Of a DNA stretch of 64,000 bases, positions 10,491 through 21,062 are shown one piece after another. Position numbers and translations under genes: made by a program. The notes beneath the pieces are model-generated. The model searched no databases. It was not told the origin of the DNA and saw only the letters and a list, made by a program, of their open reading frames with translations. The DNA comes from Steromphala cineraria (lineage: Eukaryota > Mollusca > Gastropoda > Trochida > Trochidae): positions 29,770,673 to 29,834,672 of the forward strand of contig OU744732.1 in the NCBI GenBank assembly GCA_916613615.1, written 5' to 3'. Position 1 is the first letter of the stretch. Each line of letters begins with the position of its first letter.

Positions 10491-13400
10491 GTAGGCCATA
10501 TGACTTGTTTACAATATGACGCGTAGGCTATATGACTTGTTTATAATATGACGTGTAGGCTATATGACTTGTTTACAATATGACGTGTAGGCCATATGAC
10601 TTGTTTACAATATGACGTGTAGGCCATATGACTTGTTTACAATATGACGTGTAGGCCATATGACTTGTTTACAATATGACGTGTAGGTTATATGTCTTGT
10701 TTACAATATGACGTGTAGGTTATATGACTTGTTTACAATATGACATGTAGGCCATATGACTTGTTTACAATATGACGCGTAGGCTATATGACTTGTTTAT
10801 AATATGACGTGTAGGCTATATGACTTGTTTACAATATGACGTGTAGGCTATATGACTTGTTTACAATATGACGTGTAGGCCATATGACTTGTTTACAATA
10901 TGACGTGTAGGCCATATGACTTGTTTACAATATGACGTGTAGGCTATATGACTTGTTTACAATATGACGTGTAGGCCATATGACTTGTTTACAATATGAC
11001 GTGTAGGCCATATGACTTGTTTACAATATGACGTGTAGGTTATATGACTTGTTTACAATATGACGTGTAGGCTATATGACTTGTTTACAATATGACGTGT
11101 AGGCAAAATGACTTGTTTACAATATGACGTGTAGGCTAAATGACTTGTTTACAATATGACGTGTAGGCTAAATGACTTGTTTACAATATGACGTGTAGGC
11201 TATATGACTTGTTTACAATATGACGTGTAGGCTATATGACTTGTTTACAATATGACGTGTAGGCTATATGACTTGTTTACAATATGACGTGTAGGCTATA
11301 TGACTTGTTTACAATATGACGTGTAGGCTAAATGACTTGTTTACAATATGACGTGTAGGCTATATGACTTGTTTACAATATGACGTGTAGGCTATATGAC
11401 TTGTTTACAATATGACGTGTAGGCTATATGACTTGTTTACAATATGACGTGTAGGCTATATGACTTGTTTACAATATGACGTGTAGGCTATATGACTTGT
11501 TTACAATATGACGTGTAGGCCATATGACTTGTTTAGAATATGACGTGTAGGTTATATGACTTGTTTACAATATGACGTGTAGGCTATATGACTTGTTTAC
11601 AATATGACGTGTAGGCTATATGACTTGTTTACAATATGACGTGTAGGCTAAATGACTTGTTTACAATATGACGTGTAGGCTAAATGACTTGTTTACAATA
11701 TTACGTGTAGGCTAAATGATTTGTCTACAATATGACTTGTAGGTTATCTGACTTGTCTACAATATGACGTGTAGGCTATATGACTTGTTTACAATATGAA
11801 GTGTAGGCTAAATGACTTGTTTACAATATGACGTGTAGGCTATATGACTTGTTTACAATATGACGTGTAGGCTAAATGACTTGTTTACAATATGACGTGT
11901 AGGCTAAATGACTTGTTTACAATATTACGTGTAGGCTATATGACTTGTTTACAATATGACGTGTAGGTTATATGACTTGTTTACAATATGACGTGTAGGC
12001 TATATGACTTGTTTACAATATGACGTGTAGGCTATATGACTTGTTTACAATATGACGTGTAGGCCATATGACTTGTTTACAATATGACGTGTAGGCTATA
12101 TGACTTGTTTACAATATGACGTGTAGGCCATATGACTTGTTTACAATATGACGTGTAGGCTATATGACTTGTTTACAATATGACGTGTAGGCTATATGAC
12201 TTGTTTACAATATGACGTGTAGGCTATATGACTTGTTTACAATATGACGTGTAGGCCATATGACTTGTTTACAATATGACGTGTAGGTTATATGACTTGT
12301 TTACAATATGACGTGTAGGCCATATGACTTGTTTACAATATGACGTGTAGGCCATATGACTTGTTTACAATATGACGTGTAGGCTATATGACTTGTTTAC
12401 AATATGACGTGTAGGTTATATGACTTGTTTACAATATGACGTGTAGGCTATATGACTTGTTTACAATATGACGTGTAGGCCATATGACTTGTTTACAATA
12501 TGACGTGTAGGTTATATGACTTGTTTACAATATGACGTGTAAGCTATATGACTTGTTTACAATATGACGTGTAGGCTATATGACTTGTTTACAATATGAC
12601 GTGTAGGCTATATGACTTGTTTACAATATGACGTGTAGGCTATATGACTTGTTTACAATATGACGTGTAGGCTAAATGACTTGTTTACAATATGACGTGT
12701 AGGCTATATGACTTGTTTACAATATGACGTGTAGGCTATATGACTTGTTTACAATATGACGTGTAGGTTATATGACTTGTTTACAATATGACGTGTAGGC
12801 TATATGACTTGTTTACAATATGACGTGTAGGTTATATGACTTGTTTACAATATGACGTGTAGGCTAAATGACTTGTTTACAATATGACGTGTAGGCTATA
12901 TGACTTGTTTACAATATGACGTGTAGGCTATATGACTTGTTTACAATATGACGTGTAGGCTATATGACTTGTTTACAATATGACGTGTAGGCTAAATGAC
13001 TTGTTTACAATATGACGTGTAGGCTATATGACTTGTTTACAATATGACGTGTAGGTTATATGACTTGTTTACAATATGACGTGTAGGTTATATGACTTGT
13101 TTACAATATGACGTGTAGGCTATATGACTTGTTTACAATATGACGTGTAGGTTATATGACTTGTTTACAATATGACGTGTAGGCTAAATGACTTGTTTAC
13201 AATATGACGTGTAGGTTATATGACTTGTTTACAATATGACGTGTAGGCTATATGACTTGTTTACAATATGACGTGTAGGTTATATGACTTGTTTACATTA
13301 TGACGTGTAGGCTATATGACTTGTTTACAATATGACGTGTAGGTTATATGACTTGTTTACAATATGACGTGTAGGCTATATGACTTGTTTACAATATGAC

Positions 13401-13670
13401 GTGTAGGTTATATGACTTGTTTACAATATGACGTGTAGGCCATATGACTTGTTTACAATATGACGTGTAGGTTATATGACTTGTTTACAATATGACGTGT
13501 AGGCTATATGACTTGTTTACAATATGACGTGTAGGTTATATGACTTGTTTACAATATGACGTGTAGGTTATATGACTTGTTTACAATATGACGTGTAGGC
13601 TATATGACTTGTTTACAATATGACGTGTAGGCTATATGACTTGTTTACAATATGACGTGTAAGCTATATA
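10491..13670. repeat. Satellite, 99 copies of a 32-bp dimer
   Basis: The dimer is GTAGGCTATATGACTT joined to GTTTACAATATGACGT. Unit starts fall at 10491 plus multiples of 32. The start at 12091 and the last at 13659 keep this phase, giving 99 full units with no net length change, then a 12-base partial unit. Variation is mostly at bases 5-8 of the first half (GGCTAT, GGCCAT, GGTTAT, GGCTAA). There is no unique spacer between repeats, so this is not CRISPR-like. Each unit contains TGTTTAC and TGACGTG. Confidence 0.97.
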
Positions 13671-13750
13671 AGGACAAGCCAAAGGAACAGAACTTTTGCT
13701 AATTTGTCACTGTTAAAAAGGGCTTTAGGGAAAATCACGTTGAACATAAC

Positions 13751-14220
13751 GTAGGGGTACGGGATAGCTCAGTCAGCAAGAGCGCCGGTCTCACGTTGCT
13801 GAGGTCCGGGGTTCGAATCTCATCCAGGCCAAGGTGTAAAAACCTAGAGTTCACCTCTGTTAGAACTCTATAAGTGTCACTCTGGATCCCACGAATTCAT
13901 GTCAGTGGCTAAATGGTGGATACATGAACACGTGCATACGCCGAGCTGTCGGTTATCAGCGTTCAGCGGCGTTGGACAAACTGCTGTGACTATGTGTCTC
14001 AGTTCACCCAGCTGTGAATGGCTACCCTGTGAGGCATAGAATGGTCCCTAACCTGAGCGCCACATATGAATGCCGGTTGAATACTCCCCAGGGAGTTGAA
14101 TTGGAAAAATGATTGGACGATGAAAGAATGCCATTGACCAGGGGAACAACAAGCGCCTTGAGCAACCACGAGTGGATGGATATGTGTGCTATATAAATAT
14201 TCATATAATAATAACAGAGA
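13751..14220 (+). mobile_element. tRNA-derived SINE, family S1, copy 2
   Basis: A tRNA-like head runs from about 13756, with A-box-like GATAGCTCAGTCAGCAAGAG and B-box GGTTCGAATC. The body includes 'ctcagttcacccagctgtga' and 'ggttgaatactccccaggga'. It ends with 'tatataaatattcat' and an AATA-rich tail. It is the counterpart of the minus-strand copy at 720-1241 and begins about 80 bp after the 32-bp array ends. Short open frames inside it on the minus strand are by-products. Confidence 0.82.
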
Positions 14221-14280
14221 TAATGGTAGCTTCTCATCCAGACGACCATTGTCGACCAACCCAGTTTAGAAAGGTATAGC

Positions 14281-15341
14281 AACTAGCAAGTGTATATCAC
14301 TCAGCTCTAGGCAGAAGTAAAAGCATCTTCTGGGCTCCAATTTGTTTTAATACATAAAGTGATTAAAAATATTGTCGATATTGAAAACAACCTTCTGAAA
14401 CTAAATGTTATTCTTAGATAATGAGTTCTATTTAAGGTGTACACCTGCCACCTCTACCTTTTTTGAAAGCATCACGAATTCATTTTCACTAAAAACCTTG
14501 AAACAGTGCATTTAAGTAGGTGATCGATGCCATCAAACCTATGATTGTTTTGGAATTATCATTATTTCACAAAACAAACAACCGCCTACACTTAGAAAAT
14601 ATACCATCAGTCACTTCAAACACAAGTGAACACATTTTATTTAAAGGACGTCATTACCATAATACCGAAGAAGTCCTGGGCAATCTTTCAATACCTAAGG
14701 GAATAGTGTCACTAAGATAGCATAAGTGCAAAGTTAAAGAATGGGAGTTAAGGTTAACCTTAGCTAAGGTTGCTTTGTGAAAGAACACCCAAGTGTACAA
14801 TAACATTATCAGCGATTCAAGGGTTTCTTTTCGTTTAGAGATTGCGTGGTTGCTTTAGATTAGAGTCATGATATTGGGGTTTCAATGATTTCGATATACT
14901 TTCCGAACTGGTCTGATATGGGTGAGGTGTCTTTGCTTCTATCAAATATGCAAAACACCAAATAGAATTGATAGATATACCAAGGGTTAACATTTTGCTC
15001 ATCTAACTTCTTTGTACCTAACTGTAAATAGGTTACTTTTGTTGAAGTTAACATCTATATGTTATTTGACTATATTGGATATTTCACCTCAGGTACTATA
15101 TCAGCTTTCAGGATCTTAATCAAATGGTGTTTGGAAGCAAATATCTAACTAAACGCCAAAACGATTAGCAGCAGCATCCAAAAAGTATGTTCACCTAATA
15201 ATGGAACTAAGTGCAAATGAATATTTTGATATAGTTTTGACTTGAGATGCATTACCTAACTTCATCCACAAAAGATCATATTTGGTATTTGAATAAAAAA
15301 GGTAATAAAACAGACTGGTCGTTATCTAATTTGGAGGAAAT
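14281..15341. other. Unique AT-rich sequence, no gene seen
   Basis: Short open frames only (largest 66 codons), with no recognisable domain. I saw no repeat family here. Confidence 0.5.
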
Positions 15342-15368
15342 TGGGCATTGGGCATTGGGCATTGGGCA
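15342..15368. repeat. GGGCATT heptamer repeat
   Basis: About four tandem copies of a GGGCATT heptanucleotide. Confidence 0.85.
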
Positions 15369-15485
15369 TAACTGTGAGGCAGGGAATCCAATTGTTATTT
15401 TTCGAATGATGACATTATCGGTTAAGTTGGCCTTGCGACGAGAACTCGGAAAGATCACCAAGGAAAATGCGTAAAAGTACACAGG

Positions 15486-15784
15486 TCAGTGAAAGACCTT
15501 TCTAGATGCAACTGTACGTGTTCTGTAGAAGGCGAAGCGAACTCCTCGCAGCTCCGAACCAGAGCCAGGAAGAGGCGTGTTCATGTACTTCTGCACATCG
15601 TCACCACAGCGATGCATCGATTTCAAACTTTTGAATGGCTCTCTCTCGCCATTGACATAGCATAGTCCGAGGATAACGTCGCTACTGAGCTATTTTCAGA
15701 ATCGCTAGCGTCATAATCTATCGATTTTCCTTTTACTAATGGTATTTCTACAAGGTCGTGTATTTCGGTCAAATAAGTCGACAT
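15486..15784 (-). other. Possible minus-strand coding sequence, two overlapping open frames
   Basis: Read on the minus strand, an ATG at 15784 opens a 53-codon frame starting MSTYLTEIHDLVEIPLVKGK and ending at 15623. A second frame, open from 15689 to a TGA at 15486 (67 codons), contains LCYVNGEREPFKSLK and GSELRGVRFAFYRTRTVASR. Both have a balanced amino-acid composition unlike the Ile/Tyr/Phe-rich random frames elsewhere. They overlap in different frames, so an intron or a frameshift would be needed to join them. The region is richer in GC and CpG than its surroundings. I recognise no family. It could be an exon, a pseudogene or chance. Confidence 0.3.
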
Positions 15785-15990
15785 TTGATACACGCACTGC
15801 GCGTGCGCGCCTTCTCTGACGTCAATGACTGTCGTCTGCAGGACTGTTGCCGTGTTGCAGGTACCCGGATGGTCCCTGGGACCGTTCTGTGCCAGACAGA
15901 TGTATTATAATTCTTCCTGCAATTTCGGTCAACGAGGCACCGAGTTAGTGAGGTTTCTGTGCTCAGATTTATATAAAAGGTCAGGTTGAT
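15785..15990 (-). promoter_or_regulatory. CpG-rich candidate promoter
   Basis: Directly upstream (minus strand) of the ATG at 15784. It contains a CpG-dense run (CGCGCACGCGCAG) and a perfect CRE palindrome TGACGTCA at 15817-15824. The contrast with the AT-rich surroundings is visible by eye, but no transcription evidence is available. Confidence 0.3.
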
Positions 15991-16049
15991 TGGACGGTTG
16001 GTGGCGCTGTGTATAGTACAGTAGAAAAAATGGAAATGCCATGCTAATG

Positions 16050-16235
16050 CAACAGATGTTACAAATTAGAAATTATGAATTAATTAAATCGTTTGTTATT
16101 GAGACAGAAATATCAAATTAGTTATCATTACAGAATTAAACCGTTTGCTATTGAAACAGATATAATAAGTTAAAAATGATTGATTCATTTAACCGTTTGC
16201 TGTTGGAACAGAAATAACAAATTATAAATTATTAC
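16050..16235. repeat. 52-bp tandem repeat, about three copies
   Basis: A 'cgtttgctattgaaacag' block recurs at 16090, 16142 and 16194, exactly 52 bases apart, within AT-rich units. Confidence 0.85.
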
Positions 16236-18660
16236 TGTAAAAACGTCCCTTGTCCGTGTCACGTATCTCTCAAGGTCATTCTGGAAAGTACATGACATTT
16301 GGCATTTCACGTCTACTAAAATCGATATAGTGATCTGATTTTATCTTATTTAGCACATTCATAATGGATTTCGAAGATTTAAATTAATAAGATGCCCTTA
16401 AGTTATGTAGCTTCTCACATATATATTATCTATAATTAATTTGTGTATTAAAAATCAATTAAATAAATCTTGAAAAAAGATCCTTTGTTTTACGAATACA
16501 GTCAAAATCGGAGTATTTGCGCACGATAGAATTTCTCGTATAACCTTCATAATAATGCCTATTTGCACTCGAATATAACCAGCAGATGTCTGTTTTGAAA
16601 CATGGTATTGTGTTACAGTTCAGGACCCTTATAAATCATAGTATAGCCGGTTTGTTACTATGGAATATTTGTTACACTGTTCAAAATGTCCAATGTCAAA
16701 ACTTTTGAAATTTTAAAATGTTACAACTTCTTAGAAATTGATATACACATACCACTATTGGGTCAATATGTTATGGTTCATTTTTACATTACATAAACAA
16801 GGTACAAAGAAAGTAATTACATTTCCCAAAGAGGCATGGGCGTCTAATTAAAAATGAGATTAACTTTTAACTGATGAAGTATAATATCAACTATTTCGAC
16901 AAAACCCCGACAAATAGTGTATGTCATTGGGTAACGTAATGGCATATACAGTTTTATTCACAAAAACGTTACATTTTATTCGAAAAAATTTAAACTGAGG
17001 TTTTATTTGCATTTTGGACCCAATTATGCTACTCTATGCATAGTGCATCTCTTTATGACTATGTGTATCATATAAAACTATATGATAGGAACAGGGATAG
17101 GAAAAGATCTTAAGTTTGGGCAAAAAGTTCTTGAATACAGCTAACCCTTTAATCAATGATAAAGTTTGCATATAATGTATCAAAGCTTTCTTCAGCAGCT
17201 TTATTATAGGATTCGAACATCATTCTGAATGATTCGATTTTCCTTCTGAAGAATTCTTTTGAAATGAAAAATGAAATTTTGTTCTTAGTTGATTTGACAT
17301 TCGAAAGGTATCAGCTCCAGGCATTCACATAATGACTAAATGACCGTTTTATTCACTGCTGCCAAAACCTGCCATTCAATGTTATCAAAGCGTTCTAGAA
17401 TGTTATACCCTTGATTTATTTTACCTGTATAGATTTTATATATGATGTATCATTTTGCCTTTCACCTTTTTAAAAATATTTTAATAGGTTTTACTTTGTG
17501 TTTTACTATCCACGACTACAGTCTCTCATAACCCCATTGTGGGTGGTACCTATCATTGTACTTTGATGTATTTATATCCATGTTTTAAATGTATCGAGGT
17601 GAGGCTCTAATAAAATATCTATCTGTCTGTCTAGGTCAGTATAGATAAGTTATTAGTCACGCTTTTCATCTAGGCAGAACGACCAAGTTTAGAAGGCCAT
17701 GGTACAAAGAGTTAATTTTGCACAAAGTAAGACTCTTCTGTTAAAACAAAACCAGAAAATTACGATGACGCCTGTTTCAGATGATACATTAAGAAGGAGA
17801 AACGGTTACATAAAATCTTAAGTCGGGGCAAATCTTGACAACATCAATCATTTCGCGGTTTTTCGCTTTGGCAAATTCATGGTTTTCAATGCGGATAATT
17901 TTTCTTGAAATTTTTCAAGAGAGTAGAAGTCGTTTATCATTATATATATAATATATATTAATGTAGTATATAAGTCAATATTTTCTACATTATCAAAATG
18001 GCTCTTGGGATGTTTTGATGAAGTAGTCAAAGATGACTTGTACCATTTTAAAGTGCTCAACAAAATTAGGAGCAGGTACATGTACAAGCAAATTGCACAA
18101 AGCAAACTTGTTCCAAGTATATATATATATGTATATTGTTTGAAAAGGAGTGATCGGAAAAGTGAATACTCTTATTGGAGAAGAAATCAAGCGTGGGCCG
18201 CTTTAGAAATTACACTGGCAAGTTTTACATGCAGAAACCCATTCTGAAACTGGTAGCATCCAATTAGGACCAAGGCTTCCCTATGTCATCCTCGAGTACC
18301 CAGGGATTATACTCTTCCTAAAATGTATTTCATCAGGAAATGTACTAAAGGGAAGACCGAAGCGTTAGGTACATTGTTTTGGAGAGGCTCGTATGTCCAG
18401 TTTAGGAAACAGTTTCAACCCAGGGGCAGTGAATATAAGAACAGATTTAACTGAAGAAAATCCCGAGTGGTGTTATACAGTAGAGCACCGGAGGATTGGC
18501 AGACAGAGGAGACTCTTGTGAAGGGTTCTTTTGATATCCATGTGTCAAGGTGATCATGGAGTTTACATTATATATCATCGCTTTTATCTAAAAGTAATGT
18601 CGAACGTAGATGTCCATTTGTCTTCTTTAGCAAAACCTTAATGTCAAAGATAAGTGTCCG
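16236..18660. other. Unique AT-rich sequence, no gene seen
   Basis: No coding frame longer than 85 codons and none with a recognisable motif. Contains a short CTGT-rich stretch near 17620 and TA runs near 17940-17960 and 18118-18130. Confidence 0.5.
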
Positions 18661-18668
18661 GTCCTTAA

Positions 18669-18893
18669 AGGGGCAGTCCTACCGGGGTATTTTTGTGGAA
18701 ATATAGTACCTTCTTGTTTATAGTTATATAATTATGACAAGATTATTTCATATTTATTTATATACATACTAATGAGGATAACATTTTAATTGTTCTAGAA
18801 TTAGCAATTTGACAAAGAATAGAACGCTTCATTGCCCTCTTGAATTTCATTTCCAGAAAAAATACCCCGATAGGACAGTCTTTTTAAGTATCC
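18669..18893 (+). mobile_element. TTAA MITE, family B, copy 1
   Basis: Left end AGGGGCAGTCCTACCGGGGT, right end ACCCCGATAGGACAGTCTTT as a diverged inverted copy, with TTAA on each side (18665-18668 and 18894-18897). About 225 bp and non-coding. It shares the AGGGGCAGT start and TTAA target with family A but has a different interior, suggesting the same class of transposase moved both. Confidence 0.82.
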
Positions 18894-19228
18894 CGCTGAT
18901 CATGGTCAAAATTTACTGTTAACATGTCGTATACTTGAAATCAACAGACGCATGAATTCTGAGTATCAACTTTTTTGTGTTGAAATCACTTTATGGTCAA
19001 TTCCACTAATCTGACTCGTGATCCTTTTATCCTTAAGAGGGACCATTATGAGAACGAGATTTAAAAAACCTTGGGCAGACATTCCAAAAGTATCCAACAT
19101 CGAATTTAATATGAAGTCTTGAGATGTTGCAAGAGTTTCTAGACAAATTGTAATCTGAAAAAAGGTGTAGATATGAACTCTTCAAAGAATTGCGATTATA
19201 TTCCTTTTCAATGTTAAACTTGTTTTCA

Positions 19229-19268
19229 AGGGACTGTAGCACGTTTTAGGGGGAATATAAGGTGTTAT
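19229..19268 (-). mobile_element. TTAA MITE, family A, terminal fragment
   Basis: About 40 bases matching one family A end (AGGGACTGTAGCACGTTTTA then 'gggggaatataaggtg'), as seen in the reverse-oriented copy at 52600-52884. The rest of the element is absent. Confidence 0.65.
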
Positions 19269-19330
19269 TATGTGAGCGTAATTTTCCGGCAATCCGATTT
19301 GTCGAGAACCGGTGACGTGACAGTCGACAG

Positions 19331-19390
19331 AAAGTGATATTGACTTGACCCCCGTGACCCCGAGTCCTATCAAAAGTGATATTGACTTGA
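19331..19390. repeat. 18-bp direct repeat, 42 bases apart
   Basis: AAAGTGATATTGACTTGA occurs at 19331-19348 and 19373-19390 with no mismatch. Confidence 0.85.
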
Positions 19391-19430
19391 GTTACTAAAA
19401 TAGAGCCGATGACGTTAAACCATTGTTTCA

Positions 19431-19460
19431 TGACGTCATGCTATTGTTATCATGACGTCA
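19431..19460. promoter_or_regulatory. Paired CRE palindromes with ATTGTT between
   Basis: TGACGTCA lies at 19431-19438 and 19453-19460, 22 bases apart. The gap contains ATTGTT, the core of SOX sites. Function is inferred from motif knowledge only. Confidence 0.35.
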
Positions 19461-19536
19461 TTGACCCGCCCTCGCGAACAATCGAGCCAAAATGCTGCTC
19501 ATTGCTGTAGTTTTCTATTCTCTTGTGGTTTTTTTT

Positions 19537-19715
19537 TGACCGAGACATAATCAAACAATTATGGACTGGTGATTTCGGTAAATACCTTTTTGTACATGTA
19601 TAGACCCTATGAAAACTACATCGACCACGGACTTCGTCCTCGGTCAATATTTTTTTCCTCAGGTCTATAAAAACAGGCATTGACCTCATCACCAGTCTAT
19701 AATTGTATAATATTG
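19537..19715. repeat. Nested foldback (large imperfect hairpin)
   Basis: The left arm (about 19552-19616, 'caattatggactggtgat' and 'gtatagacc') pairs with the right arm (about 19662-19708, 'ggtctat' and 'atcaccagtctataattg'). Inside lies a second hairpin at 19622-19645 with stem GACC-CGGAC against GTCC-CGGTC around TTC. A T-run plus GACCGAG at 19531-19545 also mirrors CTCGGTCAATATTTTTTT at 19640-19657. It is probably a foldback or MITE-like element. Confidence 0.7.
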
Positions 19716-20885
19716 ACTGTTAGGTGGAGGCCAACTTGGACGCCATCTTGCGTTTAATGCACGTCTGGATATCCCAGTTTTTTCTCGATCCACAATTGGT
19801 CCCCAAGAAGGATCAAGAGGCAAAATTATAGGACATATTTTTGCACACAGGAACACCCCCCTCCCCCAGCTCCCCTACTATGTAGCCCCACGACAGTTTC
19901 CTATCTGGTATCCTACCACTTCAAAGGGCCCACCAAAGACTTGTCAACATGTAAAGTGAATATGTCCATACGACTTTTGATCAGACACAGTTGAGATCCA
20001 AATGCTTCAATTTCATTGGACGATAATATAACTCTCATGCCAATGAGTTATGAAATAGGTAAAGATAATTTTCAATAATTTTGACAATAACTTCCCCTCT
20101 ACACGTGACTCAAGAACACGTTTTCAAAGAGTCCAAATCACAGGCACGATATTTTCAAGATCAAGGTTACACATAACGCGAATCGATTTTCTTGAGAAAT
20201 AGCGCATATATATAGTTGTATAAAAGCTCTTACGGTGTCACGATAATTCAAGTTTTGAAAGCTAAGCATATTTTTTCTTTGATTGTATAACAAAAACAAG
20301 AAAAAGAGATCCGAGGAAATAACGGAATTAGTCTTAAGTCCGCTAACCTTTTTTTGTAACAAATAACATCATATAAAACTTTCCGATAGGATTTTAGGGA
20401 AAATATAGATTGAATTTATGTAACTTCTGTTTTTCATTTCTCAATATTATGAAACAAAAGAAGAGGTCTTAATGTTGAATAATATTTTCTTTGTAATTAT
20501 GAATAGATCGGGTACTTATAACACTTATGAACCAAAACAGTCCAAATATAAGGACTTTCTGTCATTTACCTTTAAGACAATTTTGGTAAACCAATGGCAG
20601 AAGCTTTCATAATTGCAATCAGCTGAAAATGTATTTTTCAGACGTTTTTTAAATCGGGTATCACGTTTTTTGCTATTTGTTGTATAAATAAACTTCCAGA
20701 CGTCAATCAACGACGTTTTATATATATGTATTTCTATATGGCTCAGTTCCTGTTAAAGACATACGAAATTATATGAAACATTTGCCCAGTTAATTTTTAT
20801 AAAATATTTCTTCAGAAGTTTGAAAAAAAGTGTTATACTAAAGAATATGTATGGATTTTAAAAGATGTTTCACTATAAATAAACT
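19716..20885. other. Unique AT-rich sequence, no gene seen
   Basis: Includes a short C-rich stretch (19855-19880). No coding frame or repeat I can support. Confidence 0.5.
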
Positions 20886-20890
20886 TTAAA

Positions 20891-21062
20891 GATAAATGCC
20901 ATTTAGATAGTGAAGAGATTACACTCTCTTGAATAGTACAGATTCTTGTACTTTTTTGGGCCGAGTCCCATGCGGGATTCGAACCCAGACCCTCAGAGTC
21001 AGGCAACACCGCCAGCAATGACCATACCAACAGCGAACCAAATCGCCCGTTTCGCCATCCAC
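20891..21062 (-). mobile_element. tRNA-derived SINE, family S2, copy 1
   Basis: On the minus strand the head begins with 'tggatggcgaaacgggcga', followed by a tRNA-like part with B-box GGTTCGAATCC. The tail reads 'gtacaagaatctgtactatt' and ends 'aatggcatttatc'. The same order is found at 31876-32073. It is short (about 170 bp), with no clear target-site duplication. Confidence 0.8.

Noticed and set aside
10491..13670. CRISPR-like array of regular repeats
   Set aside because: Repeats abut directly with no unique spacers, the context is eukaryotic, and no cas-like gene exists. It is a satellite.
17936..18130. Origin-like or promoter-like TA tracts
   Set aside because: Short TA runs are expected in AT-rich DNA and nothing else supports a function.
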